From positions 1-13,483 of the forward strand of contig JADDPY010000040.1 of assembly GCA_016781635.1 (NCBI GenBank): a DNA stretch of 13,483 nucleotides, written 5' to 3'. A program made the position numbers and the translations under genes. Every line of letters begins with the position of its first letter. The first letter of the stretch is position 1. The stretch is from Rubrobacter sp. GTDB taxonomy: Bacteria > Actinomycetota > Rubrobacteria > Rubrobacterales > Rubrobacteraceae. Of the stretch, positions 1 through 6,911 are shown one piece after another. A model generated the notes under the pieces. That model was not told where the DNA came from, ran no database searches, and saw only the letters and a program-made list of their open reading frames with translations.

Positions 1-962
1 TACATCGAGCGGAACTTGTAACAGAGAAAGACCTTCTCGTCGGCCCCGACGCGCTTCTGCTTGAAGAAGACCGGCCCCGGCGAGGTGAGCTTGATGAGCG
101 CCGCCACCGCGAGCAAGAGCGGCGAGAGGACGAGGAGCCCGAACAGCGAGCCCGCGACGTCGAGCATCCGTTTGAGGGCGCGCTGGGTGTTGTCCAGGTG
201 CGGGTAGTGGACCTCGAGGAGCGGGAGGCCCATGTCCTCGGAGAGGATGGGGCGGCTCCCCATGAGGGTGACGGCCCCGGGTACCACCTCCACCCGGACC
301 TTGCGCAGGCGCATCGAGCGCAGGAGATTCAGAAACTCCGCGTCCCCGAGCTTCTCGGCCCCCGCGAGCACTACGTTGCGCGCCCCCGTGTGGTCCAGCG
401 TCGTCCTGAGGAGCGCGAGGTCTACACCGCCCTCATCCACAAGGTCCAACTCCTCCACGAACGTGTAGGCGCCAGGCTTCGCCTCCATTATGTCGCGCAC
501 GCCGGCGCGCGAGGCCTGCTCGCCGACGAGGACGGCCGGGATGCGGCCCACGCCGCGGCGGTAAACGAGACCCACCCCTCGCTCGTACAGGGCGCGCAGC
601 CCCCCGCACAGAAGGAGGACGAACACGGTCGCGAGGAGGGTCTCGCTCAGCTTGAAGTTGCTCTGCGGGTAGATGACGGACCCGAACGTGAGAAGACCGG
701 CGCCCCAGAAGACGGCCCCGATCAGGGCCCCAGGGTCGCGCCGGTTCGGCGCCTTGTCGTAGAGCCCGTGGGCCGCGAAGACCGCGATCCAGACCGACAG
801 CAGGATCGGCATGAAGATCAAGGCCTCCCTCACGAAGATGCCGCCCCTGACCAGGTAAGCCGCCGCAATGATCCCCGAGAAGAGCGCCACGGCGTCGCAC
901 GCCGCGAGCGCGAGGACGCTCGCGGGTCGGCGCAGAGCCTGGAGTTTAAGCGGATCCTTCAA
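1..962 (-). CDS. Polyprenyl-phosphate sugar phosphotransferase (initiating transferase), 3'-truncated by window edge
   Basis: This membrane enzyme transfers a sugar-1-phosphate from a nucleotide sugar to undecaprenyl phosphate, the first step of repeat-unit assembly. About 320 residues are visible and the frame is still open at base 1. Residues 15-125 are rich in hydrophobic segments, residues 140-255 form a soluble CoA-binding-like domain typical of WbaP/EpsL-type long forms, and the catalytic bacterial sugar transferase domain begins near 261. Its hallmarks are visible: RALKRMLDVAGSL (261-273), a membrane segment, TSPGPVFFKQKRVG (293-306) and YKFRSM (315-320). The catalytic C-terminus lies outside the window. 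The start is a TTG at 962-960, chosen because GGAGAGG lies upstream (core spacing 7) and the hydrophobic region follows directly; an ATG at 973-975 is in another frame and soon stops. It follows wecG after 83 bases. The sugar (glucose, galactose or another) cannot be told. Confidence 0.93.
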   Translation of the reverse strand, partial: MKDPLKLQALRRPASVLALAACDAVALFSGIIAAAYLVRGGIFVREALIFMPILLSVWIAVFAAHGLYDKAPNRRDPGALIGAVFWGAGLLTFGSVIYPQSNFKLSETLLATVFVLLLCGGLRALYERGVGLVYRRGVGRIPAVLVGEQASRAGVRDIMEAKPGAYTFVEELDLVDEGGVDLALLRTTLDHTGARNVVLAGAEKLGDAEFLNLLRSMRLRKVRVEVVPGAVTLMGSRPILSEDMGLPLLEVHYPHLDNTQRALKRMLDVAGSLFGLLVLSPLLLAVAALIKLTSPGPVFFKQKRVGADEKVFLCYKFRSM

Positions 963-966
963 CGTG

Positions 967-973
967 CCTCTCC
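967..973 (-). promoter_or_regulatory. Ribosome binding site that decides a TTG start
   Basis: On the minus strand GGAGAGG precedes TTG at 962, with 7 bases between the GGAG core and the start codon. No ATG or GTG in the same frame lies near it, so this site supports TTG as the start of the sugar phosphotransferase. Confidence 0.55.
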
Positions 974-999
974 ATGTCCCCCAACGACACCCGAAACGC

Positions 1000-1005
1000 A
1001 GTATA
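1000..1005 (-). promoter_or_regulatory. Possible -10 element before the sugar phosphotransferase gene
   Basis: The minus strand reads TATACT in the 83-base gap between wecG and the sugar phosphotransferase gene, about 38 bases upstream of its TTG start. It is a good -10 match in GC-rich DNA, but no convincing -35 box lies 16-18 bases upstream (GACTCC at 17). It could give extra expression of the initiating transferase; it could also be chance. Confidence 0.25.
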
Positions 1006-1045
1006 CAACCCGTCCGCAGCGCGGAGTCCGGAGCCCGGTTGCCGA

Positions 1046-1804
1046 CTACCGCGCAAACCGCTGCTTGAGGACGCGCAGGAGAAAGAGGGGGTTGCCGACG
1101 ACGTAGCGCCGCCAGAGGCGACGGGGCTCGACGATGAGGCGCGCCACGGACTCCAGGCCGTTGTTCACCAGGAGGCGTGGCCCCCGTTTCAGCTCGCCCG
1201 AGACGTAGTCGAAGATGGCCCCGAGGGTCATCGCGACGTCGACGCCGCGCAGGCGATCCCAGTTCTCCTTCAACCACAGCTCCTGAATCGGCATACCGAA
1301 GCCCACGACGAGGATGTTCGGTTTCGCCGCGTTGATCTCCGCCACGACGGCCTCGTTCTCGGGGCTCTCGGCGCTCTTGTCGAAGTACCCGTGCCGGACG
1401 CCGGCTACCTTCAACCCGGGGTACCTCTCCCGGAGCCGGGCGGCGGCCCTCTCCGCGACACCGGGAAGGGCGCCGAGGAAGAAGAGGGAGAGGCCGTGCT
1501 TCTCTGCGAACTCCGCCAGGCGCCACATCTCGTCGGCGTGGGTAAACCTCTCGAGGGAGGGACGGCCGAGCATCCTTGCCGCGAGCGCGACCCCGGCCCC
1601 GTCGCAGAAGACCACGTCGGCACGATTCAGCGTCTCCCGCAACCAGGGGCGACAGTAGGCCAGGTTGAGGGCGTGGGCGTTTACGTGCATGATGAGGGCG
1701 CGCTCCCCCCCGCGGACCACGCGCAGCATCTCCGCCCGGAGCTCGTCCGCACTCATGCGGTCCACCCCGACGCCCAGGATCTCGACCCGCTCCTTGCCCC
1801 TCAC
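1046..1804 (-). CDS. WecG/TagA/CpsF-family glycosyltransferase (GT26)
   Basis: This family adds the second sugar, classically ManNAc or ManNAcA, to a lipid-linked monosaccharide on the inner membrane face. Counting from GTG at 1804 the protein has 252 residues, normal for the family. Family landmarks are VNAHALN (41-47), the CDGAGV segment with a conserved Asp (67-72), GFGMPIQELW (168-177) and FDYVSGELKRGP (198-209). The Arg-rich C-terminal tail (LWRRYVVGNPLFLLRVLKQR) matches the membrane-contacting appendage known from TagA. The usual G-S/T-D-L after the RF/RV motif reads THADEM here, a small departure. I chose GTG at 1804 because it overlaps the upstream stop as GTGA and has GGAGG five bases ahead; an in-frame GTG at 1852 would extend it by 16 unlikely residues. 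Acceptor and donor sugars are not evident. Confidence 0.92.
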   Translation of the reverse strand: MRGKERVEILGVGVDRMSADELRAEMLRVVRGGERALIMHVNAHALNLAYCRPWLRETLNRADVVFCDGAGVALAARMLGRPSLERFTHADEMWRLAEFAEKHGLSLFFLGALPGVAERAAARLRERYPGLKVAGVRHGYFDKSAESPENEAVVAEINAAKPNILVVGFGMPIQELWLKENWDRLRGVDVAMTLGAIFDYVSGELKRGPRLLVNNGLESVARLIVEPRRLWRRYVVGNPLFLLRVLKQRFAR

Positions 1805-2955
1805 AGCTTCCTCCACAAGGCCTCCTCGAGCTCCCGAAAACGCGCCTCCCACGAGTTCTGGCGCGCGACCTCGACCCTGGCGCGGACCCTATTCTCCGTC
1901 TCATCCTTTGGCAGCCTGCGCAACGTCTTCACGAACCCCTCCGGTCCCTCAGCGAGGTACACGTGCTCCCCGAGGTCCACCATCGCCGGCAGCGGGGTCG
2001 ACATGACCGGCCTGCCCGTAGCCAGGCACTCGTAGGTCTTGGAGGGCGAGATGTTGCGCGACAGCTCATCCACGAGGTAGGGGATGATAAAAGCGTCCAC
2101 GCCCTCGAACGCCGCCGGAAGCTCTCCGTGCGAGACCGACCCACGGTAATCCACGTTCGGCGTCTCGAACAAATTTCTTCCCGCGTTGCCGCGATCCCCG
2201 ATCAGACGAAGGGTGAACCCCGCCCCCGCCACGGCCTTCAGGAGGGAGAAGTCCATCTCCACCCTGCCTATGTAGCCGAAATAGCAGACGGTCTTTATCT
2301 CGCTGCCGGGCTCGTATGCGTCTGCTATGGAGTGGAAGGCGCCGAAATCCACCCCGGGTCCGTTCAGCATGGCGTCCGGCCGGACCTTCCTCGCCCCTTC
2401 GAGGAGGGACGTCGAGGTGCAGGAGACCAGGTCGGCCCGGCGTAGGAGCTCGCGCTCGGTCTCGGCCATGTCTTTCGGTACCCTCGGGTAGTTTTTGTAG
2501 TCGTCCACGCAGTCATAGACGGTGAGCCGCGGCTTGAGGCCTTCGAGGATGTCCAGCGTCGTCCTCGTCGGGGGATAGGCCAGGACTATGGGGTCGGGGC
2601 CGGCGATCCGGCGGAGGTCTCGGACGACGCGCGGCACGAAGACTTCGCGGTTGAGCCGGCGGAAGGCTCCGGAGGTCGGCGGGGCCACGAGAGGGGCGTA
2701 GAGGGTCAGGTTCTTCTCCGTCTGCGAGGGGCTGCCCCCCCTGTGCCTGGAGCGGGAGAGGCGGTCGAGGATCTTGCCGATCGCGGCCCTGTCCGGGCTG
2801 GGGTTGGCGATCCCAGTGGTCTCGACAAAGACCGTGGGGTAGCCCGCCCGGGCGAACAGGGTAGCGAGCGCCTGGTGCCTCTGCCAGAGCCAGCCCCACC
2901 GGATGCTGGAGAGCATGATCACCGGCGGCTTCTCGGCGCCGGCCCCTCGCGTCAA
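1801..2955 (-). CDS. GT-B fold glycosyltransferase, TuaH-like (GT1/GT4-type)
   Basis: This is a cytoplasmic glycosyltransferase of about 384 residues that likely adds one sugar of the repeat unit. The N-terminal half opens with LSSIRWGWLWQRHQALA (15-31), like the R-W-x-W-Q-R-x-x-Q-L-A signature of TuaH and related teichuronic acid and EPS glycosyltransferases, and contains LTVYDCVDDYKNYP (144-157), also typical of that group. The C-terminal domain has VCYFGYIG (223-230), LRLIGD (249-254) and the donor-site block SPSKTYECLATGRPV (303-317), where Glu309 fits the usual nucleotide-binding position. The proposed start is TTG at 2955, overlapping the sulfotransferase D stop as TTGA with a G-rich stretch ahead; GTG at 2922 or the ATG two codons later are alternatives. 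It overlaps wecG by four bases (GTGA), so the two are probably translationally coupled. The sugar specificity is unknown. Confidence 0.88.
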   Translation of the reverse strand: MTRGAGAEKPPVIMLSSIRWGWLWQRHQALATLFARAGYPTVFVETTGIANPSPDRAAIGKILDRLSRSRHRGGSPSQTEKNLTLYAPLVAPPTSGAFRRLNREVFVPRVVRDLRRIAGPDPIVLAYPPTRTTLDILEGLKPRLTVYDCVDDYKNYPRVPKDMAETERELLRRADLVSCTSTSLLEGARKVRPDAMLNGPGVDFGAFHSIADAYEPGSEIKTVCYFGYIGRVEMDFSLLKAVAGAGFTLRLIGDRGNAGRNLFETPNVDYRGSVSHGELPAAFEGVDAFIIPYLVDELSRNISPSKTYECLATGRPVMSTPLPAMVDLGEHVYLAEGPEGFVKTLRRLPKDETENRVRARVEVARQNSWEARFRELEEALWRKL

Positions 2956-3893
2956 CGCACGCCCCCGACGAAGACCGGATACCCGTACCTCTTCAACAGA
3001 GGCAGCGTCAGCAGCGTCACCAAAGCCCGATCCCGAAGCCGCATCCGCCCCTTCCACTCGTCGTCGAGGCGCAACTCGATCCTGCCGGTCTTGAAGCGGT
3101 TCGGGTTCCCCGCGACGGTATGGCTGACCCCCAGCTCGACGGCGCGCCCCGAGACGAACGGGAGGTCCGCTCCCCCCTCGTCGACCATCTCCAGGACGCG
3201 GGTGAGGGCCCCGCGCGGATCGTCGACGAAGTCCTCGTAGCGCAGCGTCAGGTACCGCCCCGAGACCTGCCCCCAGAATGCCCTGGAGGCCGCGTTCCAC
3301 AAGGTCCACAGCACGGAGCTCTTCGCGGGGGCGTGCTGGTCCATGTAGCCGAACTCCCCCCTGTCCGGCTGCAGCTTCTTGCGCAACCAAGAGTATGCCG
3401 CGGCCCTCGGGTCCCGCACGAGATGCACCACGTAGAGGTCGATCGAGGGGATCGTGCCGAGCACGCGACCATACATAGGGTTCTTGGAGGAATCCACTAT
3501 CACCCGAGCGCCGGTCGTGCGCTGGATCGTCCGATACACCGTGCCGAGGTTCCCGGCGTACCCTTCTAGTCGGGAGGCCAGCACTCTCCTCCCGCGGGAC
3601 AGGAGCGCCAGCGGCAGGTGACGGGTACGAACGCCGCCCCTCTCGATGCGCGCCATCTCCCCTGCGTCTATCGCGGCCACGCCGTCGTCTGCGAGAACCT
3701 TGCCCCAGACCTCGCACTCCGTCAGGGGACGACCGCAGCCACAGAGGCCGTTCTCGGGCAGGTTATGGTCCCACATGTAGCAGAGCTCGCCCGCGGAGAA
3801 GAAGCCGTCCACCCCACCGAGCAGGTTGTCGAGGATGGTACTGCCGCTCCGCCCGAACCCGGCGACGTACAACACCTTGACTTTATCGTGCAA
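2952..3893 (-). CDS. Sulfotransferase D (PAPS-dependent, distinct subfamily with a Cys motif)
   Basis: This is a predicted PAPS-dependent sulfotransferase of about 313 residues, probably acting on the polysaccharide or a lipid-linked intermediate. The 5'-phosphosulfate loop is VAGFGRSGST (10-19), with Arg where many members have Lys, a form common in this subfamily. The 3'-phosphate-binding region is HLVRDPRAAAYSW (157-169), preceded by VIVDSSK (131-137). A cluster LCGCGRPLTEC (50-60) with three Cys follows the P-loop and is shared with many bacterial relatives; metal binding or a disulfide is possible but unproven. It is clearly unlike the other three sulfotransferases here. I chose TTG at 3893 because AGGAGGT lies nine bases upstream and the P-loop then sits near the N-terminus; GTG at 3932 is the longer alternative. 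The GT-B gene overlaps its stop. Confidence 0.88.
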   Translation of the reverse strand: MHDKVKVLYVAGFGRSGSTILDNLLGGVDGFFSAGELCYMWDHNLPENGLCGCGRPLTECEVWGKVLADDGVAAIDAGEMARIERGGVRTRHLPLALLSRGRRVLASRLEGYAGNLGTVYRTIQRTTGARVIVDSSKNPMYGRVLGTIPSIDLYVVHLVRDPRAAAYSWLRKKLQPDRGEFGYMDQHAPAKSSVLWTLWNAASRAFWGQVSGRYLTLRYEDFVDDPRGALTRVLEMVDEGGADLPFVSGRAVELGVSHTVAGNPNRFKTGRIELRLDDEWKGRMRLRDRALVTLLTLPLLKRYGYPVFVGGVR

Positions 3894-3902
3894 AATCCAG
3901 GG

Positions 3903-3909
3903 ACCTCCT
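3903..3909 (-). promoter_or_regulatory. Strong ribosome binding site for sulfotransferase D
   Basis: The minus strand carries an AGGAGGT-type Shine-Dalgarno about nine bases before TTG at 3893. It is one of the best matches in the window and is the main reason to prefer the TTG over the upstream GTG at 3932, which has no comparable site. Confidence 0.5.
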
Positions 3910-3975
3910 CTGCTTCTCCCTACGCCTGACACCCGACATCAGCGCGAGGCCTGCCGCGTTTCCCATTGCTCGCGC

Positions 3976-4899
3976 TCAGTCCCCTACTTTCGCGGCGGGT
4001 GAGCTCTCCAGCCAGCCCGAGAGGTCGCGCCCGATCAAGCCCTCAAGTTCACGGATATCTTGGGTATATGCCTCGACCAGCCTGCGGCGCTCCTCTTGCG
4101 GGAAGGGGGGCCGGACGATGACCCGCCTCTGCAGGCCCGAGACGAGGCGTTGTCGGAGGGCCTTGGGGAAGAACGGCTTGAGCACGTCCTTTAGCGGGTG
4201 GCGCTGGCGGAGCATCCTGGAGAGGAACTTGTTTTTTGGGACCCCGGATATGTTGTGCTTGAAGGAGGCGTCCGGTGCGAACGCCTCGTCCACCCCAAGG
4301 AACCCGAAGATGTCCCGCATCACGCCCAAGGGGTTGGTATGCAGGTCTTCGTAGAGGTGGACCTGGACGCGGTCCCGCCCGAAAAGCTCGAAGTAGCGTG
4401 AGATCTGAGCGTGGTAGAAGCCAACGTTCTTGTAGTGCCAGATGTGCTCCCAGCCGGCCTCGATGCGCTCCTCCTCGGCCTCCAGCGCCCGGGAGAACTC
4501 CCGCAACGGCTCCCTGCCGATCAGGGTAAGGGCTAGAAAGGTCGAGTAGGCCCTCTCCGCCGGATCGCGCAGCACCGCGATCAGCTTCGCCTCCGGTACG
4601 TGGTGCTTTATGCGCCCGGCCGCCTCAGGGTAGTACAGGTAAGAGGTGGAGGCCTCCCCCGCCGCCTTCTCCCCCGAAACACCCCCGAACAACGCGCGGT
4701 ACGCCCCCTCGTCGGTCACGGACTTGAGGTTGATCCCACCCTTCGACCCCGGCGACGGAAACTGGACCCCCTCGCCCTCGAAGGCGAAGAAGTGCGGCTC
4801 CTTGACGGGGCTCATATATATCTCGGGGTGCTGGCTCAGGTAGTGATACATCGAGGTCGTCCCGCTCTTTGCGGCCCCGATCACGAGGAAGTTCGGCAT
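3976..4899 (-). CDS. Sulfotransferase C (Sulfotransfer_1 / heparan-sulfotransferase-like)
   Basis: This predicted PAPS-dependent carbohydrate sulfotransferase has 307 residues. The 5'-phosphosulfate loop is IGAAKSGTTS (7-16), where Lys11 would contact the sulfate. SPVKEPHFF (30-38) resembles the K-E-x-H-F-F-D motif of heparan sulfate 3-O-sulfotransferases, whose Glu is the catalytic base; the Asp of that motif is Ala here. GEASTSYLY (81-89) and the 3'-phosphate motif AVLRDPAERAYS (108-119) complete the fold. It is a paralog of sulfotransferases A and B, and the blocks around these motifs are nearly the same at the DNA level. ATG at 4899 fits the MPNF N-terminus of its paralogs, though a TTG two codons earlier is also possible. 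It is set off from the GT2 gene by 113 bases with no clear promoter, and from sulfotransferase D by 82 bases. The acceptor is unknown. Confidence 0.92.
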   Translation of the reverse strand: MPNFLVIGAAKSGTTSMYHYLSQHPEIYMSPVKEPHFFAFEGEGVQFPSPGSKGGINLKSVTDEGAYRALFGGVSGEKAAGEASTSYLYYPEAAGRIKHHVPEAKLIAVLRDPAERAYSTFLALTLIGREPLREFSRALEAEEERIEAGWEHIWHYKNVGFYHAQISRYFELFGRDRVQVHLYEDLHTNPLGVMRDIFGFLGVDEAFAPDASFKHNISGVPKNKFLSRMLRQRHPLKDVLKPFFPKALRQRLVSGLQRRVIVRPPFPQEERRRLVEAYTQDIRELEGLIGRDLSGWLESSPAAKVGD

Positions 4900-5012
4900 G
4901 GTCAAGGGGTCACGCCCTACCCTCGTGCCCCCGAAAGGAACTCTCTGCCGACCATGCCAACACGGCGGATATGCTACCAAACGAAGGCGACGACCGAAGA
5001 AGCTGCGACCAG

Positions 5013-5963
5013 CTACGTTCCATGCGTCTTCCTGTTGTACTCCTGGTAGACGAGCCCGGTCAGGCCGGCGAGCATGCCTGCTCCGCGGGATACGTCCTGC
5101 AGGGCCCGGACGGAGACGTGCTTTCCTCGCAGGGGAGAGACGGCAAGTAGCAGCATCCCGCGTACGATCCGGGCAGAGGCCTTCGCGATGCGCAGCGCCC
5201 GGAACGCGTAGTCCCGGGGGTAGATGTCCACCTCGCAGATCGAGAGCGAGTTGCCGAGGCGGTACGCTCTCCGGACGAGCCACCCCACGTTGGCCTTGCT
5301 TCTAGGGATCAGCTCGTGGACCACGGCGCCGTCCGCCCATACCATCGTGCGCCCCGCTTTGTGCATCCGCAGGAAGAGGTGCGTATCCTCGCCACCGCTG
5401 AGCGCCATTCGTTCGTCGAAATGCTCGTCCATATCCTCCAGCGCTCCCCAACGAACGAGTGCGTTAGCGGTGTCCGCGAACTTCGTCGGGTGCCCGGTCG
5501 CATAGCGCTGCTTCTCGAAGAACCCGCCCTCTACAACCCACCGCGGCGGCGGTCCGTCGAAGTGCCGCACGACGGGACCTGCGACCACGTCCGCGTCGTA
5601 GAGTTGCTGCACGCTCAAGAGCTCGTCCAGCCAGTTCGGCTCGGGGACCTCATCGTCATCCACGAAGGCGACGAAGTGCACCCCCCCGTCCTCGACGCCC
5701 GCAAGTGCCCTGTTGCGCGCGTAGGGGATGCCGCGACGGCGCTCGACGTAACACCTCAACCCGTAGCTTCGTTTCGAAACGACGGCCTTGGAGGCGCAGG
5801 CGGAGCCAGCCGGGTCGTTGTCCACGAGGACCACCTCCAGGGCAGGGGCCGGAACTTTGTGGAAGCGCAGCCGGTCGAGACCATCCAGAAGGCGCCTCAA
5901 ACCGTCCGGCCGGTTATACGTGATAATGCACACGGCGACGCGTGTCCCGGCGGCCCGGTTCAT
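5013..5963 (-). CDS. Family 2 glycosyltransferase (GT-A fold)
   Basis: This inverting glycosyltransferase of 316 residues likely adds one sugar of the repeat unit using a nucleotide-sugar donor and a metal. VAVCIITYNRPDGLRRLL (9-26) is the classic GT2 N-terminus, VVLVDND (44-50) follows, and FVDDDEVPEPNWL (100-112) contains the metal-binding DXD-type site. GGEDTHLFLRM (190-200) is the acceptor-side E-D motif near the catalytic base, with VVHELIPRSK (214-223) after it. The C-terminal region (255-305) has moderately hydrophobic stretches that could lie on the membrane. ATG at 5963 overlaps the stop of sulfotransferase B as ATGA, with GGAGAGGG upstream, which makes the start convincing and implies coupling. 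It sits between two sulfotransferase paralogs, which suggests that one of them modifies the sugar it adds, but this is inference. Confidence 0.92.
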   Translation of the reverse strand: MNRAAGTRVAVCIITYNRPDGLRRLLDGLDRLRFHKVPAPALEVVLVDNDPAGSACASKAVVSKRSYGLRCYVERRRGIPYARNRALAGVEDGGVHFVAFVDDDEVPEPNWLDELLSVQQLYDADVVAGPVVRHFDGPPPRWVVEGGFFEKQRYATGHPTKFADTANALVRWGALEDMDEHFDERMALSGGEDTHLFLRMHKAGRTMVWADGAVVHELIPRSKANVGWLVRRAYRLGNSLSICEVDIYPRDYAFRALRIAKASARIVRGMLLLAVSPLRGKHVSVRALQDVSRGAGMLAGLTGLVYQEYNRKTHGT

Positions 5964-6904
5964 CCCTTTCGACCCTCTCCCCCGGCCTCGGGCGTCTCCA
6001 GCCACTTCGAGAGGTCCCGACCGATAAGATCCTGCAACGCCAGGATGTCCTCCCGGTAGAGTTCGACCAACTCCTTTCGGACCTCGGGTGGGAGCGGCGG
6101 GGCCGGGGTGAGATTGCGATTCTGGACTCCTACCGAGATCCGCCTGCGCAGCCCCTTGGGGAGGAGCGGTTTGAGGACGGTCTTGAGCGGGTTTCGCCTC
6201 GTAATGAGGGAGACCAGGAGCGCGCTCTTCGGGATGCCCGAGGCGTTGTGCCTCATCGAGATGTCCGGGACGAACGCCTCGTCTACCCCCAGAAAGCCGA
6301 ACACCTCGCGCATCAAACCCAGAGGATCTGCCCTTAGTTCCTCGTAGAGGTAGATCCTGATCCGGCCGCGGTCGAACAGCTCGAAGTACCGCTTGAGGTT
6401 CCGGTAGTAGAATCCCTCCCTCGTGTACTGCCAGCCCGGCGCCCAGCCCTCGCGCGTGCGCCGCTCCTCCTCGCCGAGCGCCTCGGCGAAACCGAGCTGC
6501 TCGCGGCCGTCCCGAAGCATGTGCAGGTAGGCCGAGTAAGCCCTCTCCGCCGGGTCGCGCAGCACCGCAACGAGCCTCACGTCGGGCACGTAGCGCTTTA
6601 TACGCCCCGGGGCCCCCGCGTTGCACAGGTACCCGGGGGAAGCTTCACCGATCGCCTTCTCCCCGCTGACCCCGTCGAAGAGCGCCTCGTACTCCCTCGG
6701 GTCGGAGATCGCCCGGTTGGTCCCCGAGCTCCACACCTCCCGATCACCGGGCCCGCGATAATCGGGCACCCCGCCCTCCAGGGCAAAGAACTTCGGCTCC
6801 TTGACGGGGCTCATGTAGACCTCGGGGTGCTGATCCAGGTAGTAGTACAGCGACGTCGTCCCGGCCTTCCCGGCCCCGATCACGAGAAAGTTCGGCATGT
6901 TCAC
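5960..6904 (-). CDS. Sulfotransferase B (Sulfotransfer_1 / heparan-sulfotransferase-like)
   Basis: This predicted PAPS-dependent sulfotransferase of about 314 residues is a close paralog of A and C. It has the 5'-phosphosulfate loop IGAGKAGTTS (9-18), GEASPGYL (86-93) and the 3'-phosphate motif AVLRDPAERAYS (113-124). The catalytic-base motif reads SPVKEPKFFA (32-41): Glu36 is kept, but the His and Asp found in the KEPHFFD version of paralog A are Lys and Ala, so its acceptor or its activity may differ. The C-terminus ends with an LIGRDLSKWLE segment shared with the paralogs. GTG at 6904 has a GGGGTGA-like site ahead; ATG at 6899 (MPNF) is equally possible. It begins seven bases after sulfotransferase A and overlaps the GT2 gene by four bases, so all three are probably on one transcript. 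Confidence 0.91.
   Translation of the reverse strand: MNMPNFLVIGAGKAGTTSLYYYLDQHPEVYMSPVKEPKFFALEGGVPDYRGPGDREVWSSGTNRAISDPREYEALFDGVSGEKAIGEASPGYLCNAGAPGRIKRYVPDVRLVAVLRDPAERAYSAYLHMLRDGREQLGFAEALGEEERRTREGWAPGWQYTREGFYYRNLKRYFELFDRGRIRIYLYEELRADPLGLMREVFGFLGVDEAFVPDISMRHNASGIPKSALLVSLITRRNPLKTVLKPLLPKGLRRRISVGVQNRNLTPAPPLPPEVRKELVELYREDILALQDLIGRDLSKWLETPEAGGEGRKG
6794..6859. repeat. 66-base block shared by sulfotransferase genes A and B (copy in B)
   Basis: This block in sulfotransferase B matches 7686-7751 in sulfotransferase A with a single mismatch over 66 bases. It encodes the N-terminal stretch from the P-loop Thr-Ser through the KEP motif. A third, more diverged copy lies near 4795-4860 in sulfotransferase C. 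It marks recent duplication or gene conversion. Confidence 0.75.
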
Positions 6905-6911
6905 GGCCCGC

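Noticed and set aside
973..975. ATG before the sugar phosphotransferase gene
   Set aside because: It is in another frame and reaches a stop after nine codons; the TTG at 962 continues into the recognisable protein.
198..2445. Long plus-strand open frames opposite the left-hand genes
   Set aside because: They are low-complexity, rich in Arg, Pro, Gly and Glu, have no recognisable motif and mirror real minus-strand genes; typical for antisense frames in GC-rich DNA.
2956..3717. N-terminal extension of the GT-B glycosyltransferase frame
   Set aside because: The frame stays open by GC bias, but this part overlaps sulfotransferase D, which carries clear motifs in another frame.
3894..3975. Possible terminator or promoter between sulfotransferases C and D
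   Set aside because: No stable stem with a T-run and no box pair; only the ribosome binding site of D is supported.
4900..5012. Possible promoter in the gap before sulfotransferase C
   Set aside because: TAGCAT could be a -10 box, but the best -35 candidate (TTCTTC at 18 bases) is weak. I see no convincing signal in this gap.
4900..5283. N-terminal extension of sulfotransferase C
   Set aside because: It overlaps the C-terminus of the GT2 gene and lacks similarity to the paralogs, all of which begin at MPNF.
5964..6626. N-terminal extension of the GT2 frame
   Set aside because: It runs opposite the sense frame of sulfotransferase B; the GT2 motif starts within ten residues of ATG 5963, which has an ATGA overlap.
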